This document shows positions 33,959 through 46,487 of a stretch of DNA of 64,000 bases, one piece after another. Under the pieces are notes generated by a model that was not told the DNA's origin, ran no database searches, and saw nothing but the letters and a program-made list of their open reading frames with translations. The stretch covers positions 35,320,306 through 35,384,305 of the forward strand of contig OZ020616.1 in NCBI GenBank assembly GCA_963971575.1, written 5' to 3'. Position numbers and translations under genes: made by a program. The first letter of the stretch is position 1. Each line of letters begins with the position of its first letter. This stretch comes from Liopterus haemorrhoidalis. Its lineage: Eukaryota > Arthropoda > Insecta > Coleoptera > Dytiscidae.

Positions 33959-34706
33959 TAACAACGAGATTTCAAATTAATAAAATTTGTTCAATTGATT
34001 CAATAAAATATAAATTTAAATTGCATTTTTCTTAATTATTTTGCGATGCATGTGACTTGTTGATATCGTTGGATTTAGATTTTTTTTTTTTTTTTCAAAT
34101 AAGCGAAAAACAACTGTGTGTTGTTATTTAAAATAAGAAAGTTGCACAACGTATTTTGAGAACCATCAGTAGAAAGAAAAACTGTTTGGCTCGTTAATAT
34201 AATCTTTTAAAATGGCAGTTGTTGTCTAATTTAACCAACCTCGTAGATTTTATTGTTTTCGAGATAGCAATAGTAGACAAATTAAAATGAAAGACCTGTA
34301 TACATATTTCATATAGTGTTGTCTACCATGTTTTTTACTCAACGATGACGTGTTTCATTTGACTGAAAGGACTAACTATAAAAAAGGGTCCCAAATGAGA
34401 TACGTTATTGAAAACCTTGTTTTCTAATTGACAATTAACCGTTGTGCTTTGTGTTGCTTTGTGCTTCTAGATGTAATTGAGTATGTACTCTTTTCTGCCA
34501 TGTATGTGTGGTTGTCTCTGTATGCTTTGCATTGTTCATTGATTCATTGAAGTGGTTAGTGATTTTTTACTATTTGCTTGATTATACGACAATGAGTACT
34601 TTGATCAGGCTTCAACATGATTGTGAACCATTCCGTGTAAAATTTTATAGTTTTTTACCAAAGTGTAAATGCAAATTTATTGGTAGCATGTAGTTAAAAT
34701 ATATAT
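33959..34706. other. Spacer between two inverted mariners
   Basis: AT-rich; no coding or repeat signal beyond poly-A/T. Confidence 0.4.
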
Positions 34707-35962
34707 AGCCTCTTATTTAAGTTTTAACAAAAACTAAGAATGAATAAAATTTTTTTGAAACAAACTATTTTATTACTTATGAAAATATTCGCCTCTAAGA
34801 TTTATATACTTTTGCTTGCGTTCAAATCAATTCTCGTTTATTCACTCTGAAGTTGGTATCTCAAAAACATGGTTTACGAAGGCTTCAACAGCGTCGTGAG
34901 GTGATGAAAATCGCCGTCCACGCATTTTTTGTTTGACATTGGGAACAAGAAAAGTCGTTAGAGGATAAATCAGGAGAATACGGACAATGAGACATTAATT
35001 TCATGTTTTCTCCTTCAAATAATCAATTTTTTGACGTGCTGTGTGGGAGCTTGCATTTTCATGATGAAGTATGATGCGACGTTTTTAGTTGTTTTTCCGG
35101 ATTTTGTCGATGACTTCTGGCAAACAAATTGCTATATACCATTCAGCATTAACTGTTCTCCGATCCTCTAAAGGAATTGTTGCGACATATCCAGTGAAAC
35201 CGAATAATCAAGCAATCATTTTCTTGGAAGTGATTCGTGAACGAAGAACTTTTGTGGGTTTCGGTTCATCTTGGAAGACCCAAACAGTGGATTTTTGGTG
35301 ATTTTGTTTTATATGAATAAATCCAAGTTTCGTCACCCGTAACGATGTTGTATACGGAGATGCAGTGCCTAGGTTGATTTTTTTTAGCATTCCCTTACAC
35401 CAATCAACACGAGCCTTTTTTTGAGTTTCGGTAAAATTATGCGGAATCCATCGGAAACAGTTCTTTTTCACAGCTAAATGTTCAAGCAAAAACGAATGTA
35501 TTGCAGTCTGATATGTCAAAGAATGCCTCTATCTTACGGTAAGTCACATGCCTATCTTCTTCAATTATTTTGCGCACAGCATTGATGTTTTTTTGAATCA
35601 CAACAGATTTTGGTAGACCTTCACGAGATTAATCACTTATGGACGCACGACCACGACGAAATTCTGCAAACCAATTGTAAACAGTCTTTACTGATGGTGC
35701 TTCATAACCAAAAGTTGAACGAAGCGAATCTTTGCATTGTTGTTGTGTTGGGCCTTTACTAAAATCGTAAAAAAATCATCCAACGAAAATCTTCACGAGT
35801 AATATCCATTTTTTCAGAAACTTTGTCAACAAACTACTCGGTCAATTTATAAGCTGCCACTGTTTTCATAATAACAAATGTCAAATCTTACAAATATAGT
35901 AATGACACATTTCAATATTGCCATCTAATGGTCATTTGTAAAAACATGAAAGGTAACCCTCA
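34707..35962 (-). mobile_element. mariner element, family M1, near full length but decayed
   Basis: The left end (AGCCTCTTATTTAAG) is a degraded terminal repeat; the right end GGTAACCCTCA is followed by TA. On the minus strand the frame 35519-35208 covers the linker and start of the catalytic domain, including HNFTETQKKARVDW and STVWVFQDEPKPTKVLRSR, but the first DDE motif is frameshifted. The N-terminal half has several stops. At about 1256 bp it is close to a complete mariner. Confidence 0.85.
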
Positions 35963-35997
35963 TACTTTTTTATATATTTTGAAGAAAAAAATAAATA

Positions 35998-36199
35998 AAT
36001 AAATGGTAAATTTTTATTAAGAATGACAAAAATTAAAATGCAGTGAATAGGAAACTTTATAATGACAATCAACTTAATATAGAATTTGCAATGTGAGTTT
36101 GATTTATAAAAGCTTAAACAAAAAGACCAAAAGTTCGAATTAATAGATAAAAATTACTAGATTTCAAAATCTAGTTCCGCCTGAACGTTTGGAATAGCC
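35998..36199 (+). mobile_element. Family A MITE, right half
   Basis: AATGGTAAATTTTTATTAAG to TAGTTCCGCCTGAACGTTTGG aligns with the right half of 27121-27522, with more changes than the 20.4 kb copy. Confidence 0.65.
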
Positions 36200-37130
36200 T
36201 ATAGTATACGTTTAAATTCTCTAATAAATTGTCATTTATTAACATGTTTTCTATATTTAGTGACAAATTCCAGAAAAAAGAAAAGAATGTTTGTCAGTTC
36301 CTTGGCTGTTATTTAAGAGGAAGATAGGACAGGTGTCTTGTCTTCTGTTTTACCATCTTGTTATTTCATAATTGCATTGCTACTAGGACGGTTACTATGC
36401 TACCGACGTTCACTTCGATCGATATGAATTTTACATACAACGATCATACCATTTAACTGCCATCATAACTATAATAGAAAGAAATGGAGCTATCATCTGC
36501 ACGAAATCGAATTAAACTATGCAGTGAAATGTGCAGTGACCACTGGAACAAGTGAAGTGCTTATCAAACACCGTTAAGCGAGTTTATAATTAAATTATGT
36601 TTGCACCGTTCATGATAACTTAATAATGGAAATGGAAACAGTAAATTATCGATAAAACTGGAGAGTATTTGCTAAGATAGACCAAAAACACATGTTACAA
36701 ATAAAAAGAATAAATAATGAGAAAAAGTGAATTATATGCGAGATAATGAAAAACATAGACGAGAAAAAAAGTTGGATAAACAGCAGACAGTGAGATAATA
36801 TTTGAAAAAATATGTAAGTAAGCGTGAATGAGTTTTCATCTGGATGTGCTGCGAAATGAAACATTAGGAAAGTGAAATATAAAAGAAATTACATGAAAAT
36901 ACCAGTATTTGTGTTTTGAATAAATTAGTAAAAGAAAAAGCTTTTGAAGAAAATGAAGACAGCTTGGGATTAAAAAAAAAAGAATAATATAAATCTAAAT
37001 GTATTAACTGTACAAAGCGTCCCACGAGGAAAGGCCAATATTCTGAAGGGTTTTTGGTCATTTTAAGAGAAAAAAAAAAATATATATATATAAGGACATG
37101 TTCCTATTCCAAATGACTTGTTTTTATTTA
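36200..37130. other. Spacer, nothing recognised
   Basis: Low-complexity minus-strand frames at 36646-37061 (Phe/Ser-rich) look like chance products of A-rich DNA. A short (TA)n lies at 37080-37092. Confidence 0.4.
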
Positions 37131-37589
37131 AAGAATTTAATTATGCCTCAGCTTACGATGGCTATTGGCAACCGGGTACATTTAGTTACAGTATTTAACA
37201 TAGTAAATAAATTATATTAATTTACAACCGATATCTTAATTAATAATATATTGATTGTATTTGATGTATGTTCTAGATTATGTCTTTCTGGAATTGTATT
37301 ATTTTGGATTCAGTATTACGATTGTTGCGTAGCAAGTCTTCTATATTCTTTGGTAGGTTGTTTTGAACGCATTCTGTATGATATTGTGTATAGTGCAGTA
37401 GAATATGTTTGACTGTAATTGTTGTGCCACATGTATTTCATTGCGGTGGGTCTAGGTGATGGAAGATGTACTGATGTGTGTAGAGTGCGTGTCCTAGTCT
37501 AAGTTTTGTTATAAAAACTTGTTCTCTTCTTTGTTCCCTTGATTCTCAGTGGGTCGTTTCTTGTTCGATACAATTGAAGTGGTTGGTAT

Positions 37590-38194
37590 TAGTGTTTCTG
37601 ATTTCTCGGCATTTCACATTTCTTGAGAAATGAAAAATTAGACTTATTTTCTCGGGAATTCTCGAGAAAAATAATTATTAGAATATCTATTTTTTTTAAT
37701 GTTGAAAATATTGTAGAGGATAAAAACATGTTAAAATTATAGTCAACTTTTAAAGTACTAAAGTATTCATTTAAATAACATAACAAATGGTTTAAAAATG
37801 ATGACGAAAACGGCACCTAATTGCATAATAATTGAAAATACATATGTATAGAGAAATTTTCAAAAAATTAAGAAATTAATAATAACAGTAATAATTATTT
37901 TATTTAGCTTGTAGGTAATCTTTTACATAACAGTTTTAAACTGAACAAAAAATGAAATGTAATTGATTATAATACACTAAATTAAAATAAAATATTGTAA
38001 CAATAAATGCTAATTAGCTAAATATTATAAATCGCTTCTTATCTGTTACCACAGTTACCACAGTTTAATGTGGCGTCGAGAAAAATTTACATTCCTCGAG
38101 AATTTTTTTTTTACATTTCTCGAGAAATGAAAAATGCGAATTATAACTTTTTTTCGAGAAATTTTTGAGAAAGAATTTTCGAGAAGAAACACTA
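37590..38194. mobile_element. hAT MITE nested in the LINE
   Basis: The ends TAGTGTTTCT and AGAAACACTA are inverted. They are flanked by a perfect 8-bp duplication GTTGGTAT (37582-37589 and 38195-38202). It is 605 bp, with CTCGAGAAATGAAAAAT-type repeats near both ends giving long subterminal inverted sequences. Non-coding. Confidence 0.9.
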
Positions 38195-38336
38195 GTTGGT
38201 ATTTGGTATGGTCTTCCAGTGGTTGTCCCATGTTTCTTTAACCTTCCGTTTGATTAAAGATTTAACATCGCTGACTGGTATTGCTATCTCAATTAGTTCT
38301 TCGTGGATAACGTCTTTGGCCTCTATTCCTATATAG

Positions 38337-39142
38337 CAGGGGCGGCCAACCCCGCGCCCGCGGGCGCAACTGCGCCCGCGATACGATTCCCGGTAAATTA
38401 AAATATTTGTTTTAATTTTAATTTCAATCAATTTCATTTTCCAACTTTTAAGCAAAATTTTCTTGGAATTAATTACTTATTTATTAATTGAAATTTTCAA
38501 GTAATTTTTTATTATGCCATATTAAATACCTCCCCATATAATAAAATATAAGTAGTTCCACTACAAAAAATATTATTTTAGCGAATTCTATCGAATTTTA
38601 GCGCCATTTTTTATGTTTCATTTTATTAAAACTGATCATTGGATGACAGTTTAAGAGTAGCAGTATCAAATTACTGTCCTGATTTTGAAAACTTATGTCA
38701 AGAAAAAGTCTCAACCTTCTCATTAACGAATAATAATTTATCATATATTATGTAATTATATGTAATAAATGTCGTTCAATAAAATTATTATTATTATTTT
38801 GTTGTATTATGTTGTGTTAAAAATGAAGAAGAGCATTTTTTCAAAAAATAATGGGATTTTAACTTATAAGTAAAATCAAATAAAAATATTCAAAATTAAA
38901 AATGACAAAAATTAACAAAACATAACAAATTAATTAAATATTAACAAATTAACATTTTTTTAAAGAAATTAAAATTGAGAAATGAAAAAAATAAATAAAA
39001 TTAACTTTAACAATAAAAAACAAAACATATATGATGTCATTACACATCATTGCGCCTGCAACGTCTCTGAAAATTCTTAATTGCGCCCGCACTGTCTCTG
39101 AAAATTCTTAATTGCGCCCTTGCTTCCAAAAAGCAGGGGTTG
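38337..39142. mobile_element. hAT MITE, different family, nested in the same LINE
   Basis: Starts CAGGGGCGGCCAACCCC and ends AAAGCAGGGGTTG, flanked by a perfect 8-bp duplication CTATATAG (38329-38336 and 39143-39150). GC-rich ends (GCGCCCGCGGGCGCAACTG) contrast with an AT-rich non-coding interior. The terminal repeats are imperfect, but the duplication fixes the boundaries. 806 bp. Confidence 0.85.
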
Positions 39143-39603
39143 CTATATAGGATGGTTTCCATATAATTTTTAGTTTCATTTTTTTTTATCGGTTTAAGGA
39201 AATTATCTTGAATTTGAATGATTATTGAGTTATTTGAATGTTGCTACTGTATGGTCTGGATTACGGTGAGAGCGTCAGAGTGGATAATGCATTTGTTTGG
39301 CTCTTGTTGATTTTATCTTATTTCTTCTGTAGCTTTGAGCATAAAGAAAGCGTCGGTGGTAAATACACTCGCTTCGTTTGGTAGTTAGAATTTGAATTTA
39401 TTGTTATCAAATATAAGTCCATCGCCAGTTTGATTGTCAATTTTAGACCCATCAGTGTATATGGCATGGAATGGTTTATGTTTATGAATGGTTTCGTAGA
39501 GGGTATTCTTAAATATGCTTGGATTGGCGGTGCTTTTTGCATATTGAGTGAGAGTGAGGTTGAAAATAGGTTCCAAATGGCTTCCGATGTAGATCTATTT
39601 GAG

Positions 39604-39636
39604 TATATATGATATATGATATATATGATATATTTT
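39604..39636. repeat. GATATAT-type short tandem repeat
   Basis: ATATATGATATATGATATAT repeats at the upstream edge of the LINE fragment. Confidence 0.7.
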
Positions 39637-42039
39637 TAGTTCGAAACAAGTTTTTCTATTAAAATTCAAGATTTTAACAGATAAATAACAGGTTTAACAG
39701 GTAATGAAATAGCGTTAATCTTAGTGTTATTTTTATGCTTAAATGACAACATGAAATAATTAACAATTAAACATTACAAAAAAAAAAAACTTATATATTT
39801 AATAACTTTCAAATTTAACGTTATAGCCACGACAATAAAATAGTTGTGCATTTTGTAATTTAAATTTAACCATTCTGTATATTAACAGAACCGTGTTTAT
39901 TGATGAATTTTTTGATAACATATTTCCTTATTTATCATTTTTATCAGGTATTTGAATGTACAAACTCTCTCAAATATTTTACGATTTCACTACAAGTTGT
40001 CTTCATTTGACATCTACTGACAATGAAATATATAATTATTTCCTAACTTTTAGTTATATTCTAAAAATGTTCTAATTTGTTTATTAATTGTTTTTATTCC
40101 TAAATAAATTATTTCCTCTAATTTTTCATTTTACGTAAAATTTTCTTTTCGGAATAAATTATAAATAAAAAAATCTATCAGATAATTCAATTATCTTGGC
40201 GAATTATGCAAATCGTACCTCTGTATATTAGCCAATGCTGTTGAAATTTGGCAGGAAGCTGAGGAATTATTTAAGATAATTTGTTGTGCAGGAAGTTCTC
40301 GAAGGCAAGATCTCGCCTGACCCAGGCTAAGTGGGCTTCGCCCTTCTTAATGTATTCATATAAGCATTATGTTCACCATGAGCTTAACATTTCCGGGAGA
40401 TACTAATGAAGGAACTATGTTTTGACGCAGCAAATGTTTTCATTAAAATTTTAATATTACTTACAAAGTACACACAAAACAAAAAAGTCTATTAAAACTT
40501 TTTTACATTTTAACCTATAAAACAAAATTAGAATTTTAGATGTTTATTTATATATATATTTTTTTTTTCTAAGGATAGAGAGACATTGTAACTTCGTTAT
40601 ACAATAATTAAAATCAATTACTGAATTAATGTCTTTATTTTAATTTGTCCATCAGTGTTATCTCGAAAACTATATACAGCTACGAAGTTGGTTACATTAG
40701 ACATTTTTGTTTCTATATCTCTTTACTTTTAACTGTACCCAGAGAACGTAGAAAGATTGTCGGCACTTGTAGGTGTACGCACCAAGCGCCTGTAAGTAAA
40801 CAGTAATCTTTGAAACATTATTTACCCGCTTAAAATAAGCTGGTATTCACTTTTTTTGATATTTTGTTGGTTACTCCTATTTTTTATTTAATTTGTAGCG
40901 AACCACTTACATTTCATAGATATTAAAAAAACAAATTGATGTACAGACTAACTAGACATTTACAATTACTTATTAGTAGAATAAATTTTAATATTTTGTT
41001 ATGAATTTGTTTTAAAACATCTAGTCTTTTAGTAGATATATAACACCCCAAAGCAGGTACAGGAACATTAATACTAAACAAGGTTATTCTTTAATGAAGA
41101 AATTTCAATAAACCGAAGCCATCTTGCAATGTGTACACTAACCGACATCAAGGTTTGACAGAAAGTATAGGCGTCGATAAATCGGCGCTGTAAACAATAT
41201 TTCTTCGTGTTCAAAATATTTCAATGTTTTAGGATAACTACCCTAATATTCATCAAATTGAAAAAATACATAGAACAAATAAGATTTGTTTTTTTATAAA
41301 CAATTTTGATTGTATAGTTTTTTCTGTTAAGATAGTTCTGTTTATAAATGAAACATTTTAAGTTTTTTAGTACCAGTTTTAACCCAGAAACACCCCCTAA
41401 GAAAGAAAATTTTGAGATATTATGCTTATATTTGATCCTGGTTCTACTCCAAAATACGTTCAGCCGTTTTTAAAAACAGATATAACCTCCAATTTTATTA
41501 ATTACTATATTATTATAGCAATTTTTTTTTCTATTTTTATTTAAATATACCTAAAATTATATTTATATTCGATTTTATTGTTATTTATTAACTATAATAT
41601 AAATAACCATCACTTTAAATTTTATATAAATCAGTAGAAAATATCCTTTTATAATATATATATATATTTTTTTATAATTTATTCAGTAGAACTGTTTTGA
41701 AATAAATATCTATTATGAATACAGTCAATAAAAATATTTAAAAACATGCACCTTTTGTATTCTAGTTTGAATTAATCCGTACTATGACGTATTCCCTCTC
41801 ACGCTCTGATTGGACAGAACGTTACGAGACAACCTTTACTGTAATAATCTTGGGCCAGGTTGACCAGCAAGCTGGGTTCAAAATGTACGGGAGGTCTTTA
41901 CACGTGCGATTATCTAAACAGGATTGCCTGGCGAAGAGTAAACTAGAAACGATGTATATATAGCTTGATCCAGATAAGCGAGCCGATCCTGTAACGTACC
42001 GCGGAACATAATGCTCGATTGAAAACTACGTGTCTCGAA
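39637..42039. other. Long AT-rich spacer
   Basis: Nothing coding was recognised. The stretch 41840-42030 (AGCTGGGT, GATCCTGTAACGTACCGCGG) resembles, in reverse, 43540-43620. This may be a repeat now split by the hAT and mariner pieces between them. Confidence 0.35.
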
Positions 42040-42204
42040 CAGTGGCGGCGCTAGCTCTTAAAATATGGGGGGCCAGGAAATTTTTTATTAAGGTTTGGGG
42101 GGCTAAATAGAAGTGATGACCTAAAAAAAAGGTCCTCACTTATAAAATACATTTTTCTCCAAACAATTCTGAGGGGGGGGGGATTGAGGCCCAGAACAAT
42201 TTTT
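42040..42204. mobile_element. hAT MITE, left end only
   Basis: CAGTGGCGGCGCTAGCTCTT matches the terminal repeat of the elements at 44728 and 45449, and AAAAAAGGTCCTCACTTA is shared with the interior of the former. It is cut by the mariner fragment at 42205. Confidence 0.65.
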
Positions 42205-43338
42205 GGGGAAAACAAGTTTGTGAAAAAATTTATATTACTCGTGAAGGTTTTCATTGGATGATTTTTTACGATTTTAGTAAAGGCCTAATTCAACAACAAT
42301 GCATAGATTCGCTTCGTTCAACTTTTGCTAATGAAGCACCATCAGAAAAGACTGTTTACAGTTGGTTTGCAGAATTTCGTCGTGGTCGTGCGTCCGGCAG
42401 TGATGGATCTCGTGAAGGTCGACCAAAATAGGTTGTGATTCAAAAAAACACCGATGCTGTGCGTAAAATTATTGAATAAGATCGGCATGTGACTTACCGT
42501 GAGATAGAGGCACCCTTTGGCATATCGCAGACTGCAATACATTCGATTTTGCATGAACATTTAGCTGTGATAAAGATCTGTTCCCGATAAATTCCTCATA
42601 ATTTGACTGAAGCTCAAAAAAGGCTCGTGTTGATTGGTGTAAGTAAATGCTAAAAATATTCAACCTTGGCACTGCAAAATCCGTAAACAACATCGTTACA
42701 GGTGACGAAACTTGTATTTATTCATATGAATCGGAAACTAAGCAACAATCCATTGTTTGGGTCTTCCAAAATGAACGGTGAAAAGTTGTTCGTTCACGAA
42801 GCACTTCCAAGAAAATGATCGCTTGTTTCTTCAGTTGTACTGGACATGTCGCAACCATTCCTTTAGAGGATCAGAGAACAGTTAATGCTGAATGGTATAC
42901 AACAATTTGTCTGCAGAAGTCATCGACAAAATCAGGAAAAACAACTAAAAACGTCGCATCATTCTTCCTCATGATATTGCAAGCTCCCACACAGCACGTC
43001 AAACAATTGATTATTTGAAGGAGAAAAACATCGAATTAATGTCTCATTGGCCGTATTCACCTGATTTATCCCCTAACGATTTATTTTTGTTCTCCAATGT
43101 CAAACAAAAAATGCGTGGCCAGCGATTTTCTTTACCTCAAGAAGCAATTGAAGCCTTCGAAAACCATATTTTTAATATACCAAATTCAGAGTGGAAATTT
43201 TTTTTCGAGAATTGGTTTGAACGCATGTAAAAGTGTATAAATCTTAAAGGCGAATATTTTGAAAAGCAATAAAAGAGTTTGTTCCAAAAAGAAAAATTTC
43301 TTTATTAGTTTTTGGAAAAACTTAAAAGGTAGCCCTCG
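42205..43338 (+). mobile_element. mariner element, family M1, 5'-truncated
   Basis: Begins inside the coding region (AACAAGTTTGTGAAAAAATT) without a left terminal repeat and ends GGTAGCCCTCG before TA. The N-terminal region has stops (for example TAG at 42428-42430). The last part is better kept: frame 43015-43230 holds NIELMSHWPYSPDLSPNDLF, with the third catalytic Asp, and ends in FENWFERM. The second Asp motif reads HDIASSHTA-like with N replaced by I. Inactive. Confidence 0.85.
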
Positions 43339-44319
43339 TAAACAAAGTTTTTTATTTTATTTTAAAATAAAAAAAAATTCTGTTACTTTTAAAATCTGTT
43401 ATTTTGAAATGTTAAGTTGGTAGTGGAAAGTAACAAAAGACAGGAGTTGAATGTCTATTTCGGTTACTTTTTACTTCAGAAGGTAGTTTGACGTCGGAAG
43501 TTTGAAAGTGTAGTGAAAAATATAATGTTAAAGAGTCTTTACACAGCGTGTTACATTACGCGGTACATTTTAGGATCAGCTGGCTGGTCTGGACCCAGCT
43601 TAACTAACCATTTTAGTAAAACGTGTGAAATTGCAATAAAAATATAAAATACATAGCTTTAATAATAAACAAATTAAAACTTCAATATAGTTTCTGTTTT
43701 CGTCAGTTGTAAGCTATTAAGTTTATGTTTCATTAGCACAAATGTATATTTGCTAACATTATATACACAAATATAAACATAATTTGTGTTAATCGATTAT
43801 TGCTGGTGAATTTCCTTCCCCAGTCAATTAACGTTTTGGAATTTTTAGCTCCAATTACCCACTCCAAAGTTTATAGTTCGAATTCCAGTCTAATCGAATT
43901 CCCTTTATAGTCGTTCAACCGAAACAGAAACATCTTCAATGTTGTACGACTCCGTTAGTTTCAAACTAAACTAAATTCCTTTGAATCAGAAATCTTGCAA
44001 ACTCAGTGCGCCTACTAAATCTCAATAGTCCCTCACTCAACCTTCATTCAATGAGGAATTCAAAGAATCAGACAGACATAAAATGACTAGACGTTTAGAA
44101 TAAGTTTGAATAGTTCCAATTTATTTCACACTGACCTGTTCTGTAAGCCAGGATTTTTTTCACTGTGTCACATTTTTTCTTTAGGTATTATCCAATTTCA
44201 ATATAAAAAACAGACTATGATGGCTGGGGTAAGTTTGAAAAGATATAAAGTTTTTGACAGGCCGTAACATATTCTGGAGAGTACAAAAAATATATATGTT
44301 TCTGTAGTTTTACTTTTAC
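43339..44319. other. Spacer, nothing firmly recognised
   Basis: 43540-43620 is the possible inverted partner of 41840-42030. The rest is unassigned. Confidence 0.35.
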
Positions 44320-44720
44320 ACAGTATCCATCAAAAGTCTAGGCACAGTTATATTTGAAATTAGTTAAAAATGCGAAAGGCCAAAAAATGATACACAGGGC
44401 ACTGTTTGGGAACTATTCAAGCGTTCATAACTTTTTATAAAAGATACGAAGAAGTTTAACAGGCTTAGTCTGTAAAAAAAAGTCATAACGATTAGATAAT
44501 ATAAAGTTTTTCGACGACATAACTTTTATCGAACGTATGTAACGAAATGAGATAAAATGGCATTTTCTAAACATGATCGTTACATCCTGATCTTGGCTTT
44601 CTGGTGTAACGAAAATCAGCATTCACATTTGAAAGTAGACAATACTGCATTGCTAGTAAGTAGACAAATAACAGTAAATTGTTGTTTATTGTTATTCGTT
44701 ATTCATCTATGGTAAAGTCC
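44320..44720 (+). mobile_element. Tc1-like element, 5' fragment
   Basis: ACAGTATCCATCAAAAGTCTAGGCAC at 44319 resembles a Tc1-type terminal repeat. A leader follows, then ATG at 44557 opening MAFSKHDRYILILAFW, similar to the start of a transposase helix-turn-helix region as I remember it. The frame drifts and stops at about 44713. The rest of the element is absent. Confidence 0.45.
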
Positions 44721-44727
44721 GTACCAT

Positions 44728-45038
44728 CAGTGGCGGATCTAGCTTTTTGGGGGCCCAGGGCTTATAAATGCCAAGGGGCCCTACACATGCTCTTCACTTA
44801 TGAATGAATATTTTTTATAAGTGAAGAGCAAAAAAAGGTCCTCACCTCCCAAATGTAAGTGAGGAGCAAAAAAAAGGTCCTCACTTCCCAAATCTAAGTG
44901 AAAAGCAAAAAAAAGTCCTCACCTCCCAAATCCAAAGTAATAGAATATAATAGGTATCTGTCCGAGAGGTTGGGGGCCCCTTGCGGATCCGGGGCCCAGG
45001 GCTTAAGCCCTATTAGCCCGTATGTAGGTCCGCCACTG
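44728..45038. mobile_element. hAT MITE, complete
   Basis: The ends CAGTGGCGGATCTAGC and GGTCCGCCACTG are inverted. They are flanked by a perfect 8-bp duplication CGTACCAT (44720-44727 and 45039-45046). It is 311 bp. The interior has about three tandem copies of a 40-bp unit containing AAAAAAAGGTCCTCAC. Non-coding. Confidence 0.92.
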
Positions 45039-45653
45039 CGTACCATATTAGTTTTGAAGATAGCAATAAAATAATAAAAGTTAGGGAACTCGTAAAATTA
45101 CAATAGAAGTGATATAACTAAGCGTATTAACCCATAGCCGTAGGGATTAGTTTTTCACATTACGCATCTTACTTAAAGGATTAACAAAAACAAACATCCC
45201 TGCGCCACTGACCGTTGACTATTTACAACGTTGTTGTAAACATAAACCCTAGTTCTTTTGTAGTTTAACAATGTGATTATAGTTATACGGGATAATTGTT
45301 TTATGCCGATTTTCAAAAGTAATATGGTATGTTCTATAACTATATTATCTTTTAAATATATCTTGCATTTAATGCAAGCATATGTTTGTAAATCCTTTTA
45401 TTATCCTCTTTTATCCTTAATGGGCTGGATGGAGTGACAGCTTATACTCAGAGCCGGCGCTAGCTCTTCTGGCGCCCGGAAAAAAAACCGCCAAACTGCG
45501 CCCTTTTTTAGAATATGCCCTGGCGTACCGAAAAGGGAAGTTTAGGTGCTCGCAATCTTATTTCAAACATATTCTTTTGATTTAGATGGTTGCAATATAA
45601 ATATTTTAACATTTTAACAGAATACTAGTTATGGCTAAGTAAATTTGCTAATA

Positions 45654-46187
45654 CAGTGGTACCTCGACTTACAAATCTCTCGATATACGAACTTTTCGAG
45701 GTACAAACTATTTTCATAACCTATTTTGACCTCTAGATACGAACCGTGATATTTTTATTTTCAAATGAATTAAAGATGGTTTACATTATAGTTTTTTAAT
45801 TTTTTTTCTTCAGTACTAGAAACACGCTACTAACAGGCTACTACTACAGGCAACATATCGAAAACTCCTGCGCGACAAAACCAGACAAGAAAATTACCAT
45901 TTTTTATACAATTTAATGGAAGTTGATTTTCATGCTAAGCATGTAAAACAGAAAATTTTATAAATAAAAATGAATATGTAATGGTCTTTTCACTCATTCT
46001 CCATTTCTTTGCATTTTCTTCATTTAGATGAGAATAGTTTTTTTTTGTTAATTTTATGGTTTTTCTTTATGATTTTTTAATCTGGGAAAGGATTTACTGA
46101 TTTCCCATAAGATATAATGGAAAATTGGGTTTCTAGATACATACTTTTTAAGATACGAACTGCGGTCAGGAACAAATTAAGTTTGTA
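45654..46187. mobile_element. Tc1/mariner-type MITE (CAGTGGTACCTCG end)
   Basis: CAGTGGTACCTCGACTTACA after TA is a common animal MITE terminus. The right side has the matching inner sequence (AGATACGAACTGCGGTCAGG) but lacks the final terminal bases. Non-coding; right boundary approximate. Confidence 0.6.
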
Positions 46188-46412
46188 AACATAATTTTAT
46201 GTCTAAATGTGCCACCAAAATCAGTTATAAATGTGTTCAGATGTGTAAGAGAGTTAATACAGTCCAAAAGAAGACTGAATAGTATTATATAATCAATAAA
46301 TGTGTACTTCTTGAAACTCAATTTTATAGCTGATATGTGCAAGACTGATATAGAAATGAAAATTTACAATTTTGATCTAAATAAAAATAGAAAAACTTCA
46401 TAAAAACTTAGA

Positions 46413-46420
<8 letters not shown>

Positions 46421-46485
<65 letters not shown>
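46421..46485. repeat. (TA)n microsatellite
   Basis: About 32 uninterrupted TA units abutting the mariner's left end. It supplies the TA target. Confidence 0.95.

Positions 46486-46487
<2 letters not shown>

Larger units (their letters stand above)
37131..39620 (-). mobile_element. LINE C-terminus with RNase H, split by two hAT MITEs
   Basis: On the minus strand, 39576-39385 contains the start of an RNase H domain (HAIYTDGSKIDNQTGDG; the catalytic D is in YTDGSK). Frames then shift through a CIIHSDA-like motif near 39280. After the two inserts come ETWDNHWKTIPNTN (38240-38200), a degenerate LRLGHALYTHQYIF (about 37510-37465) and VKHILLHY (about 37410), the same C-terminal order as the copies at 11 and 24 kb. 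Multiple stops. The reverse transcriptase is missing. Confidence 0.75.

Noticed and set aside
36646..37061. Minus-strand frames rich in Phe/Ser/Ile, membrane-protein-like
   Set aside because: Hydrophobicity follows from low-complexity AT sequence; no start context, splice sites or family.
42205..43338. Mariner at 42.2 kb as a functional SETMAR-like fused gene
   Set aside because: The frame has several stops and no adjoining SET-domain sequence was seen.
46421..46485. Tyr/Ile repeat frame (YIYIYI) on the minus strand
   Set aside because: Translation of the (TA)n tract only.
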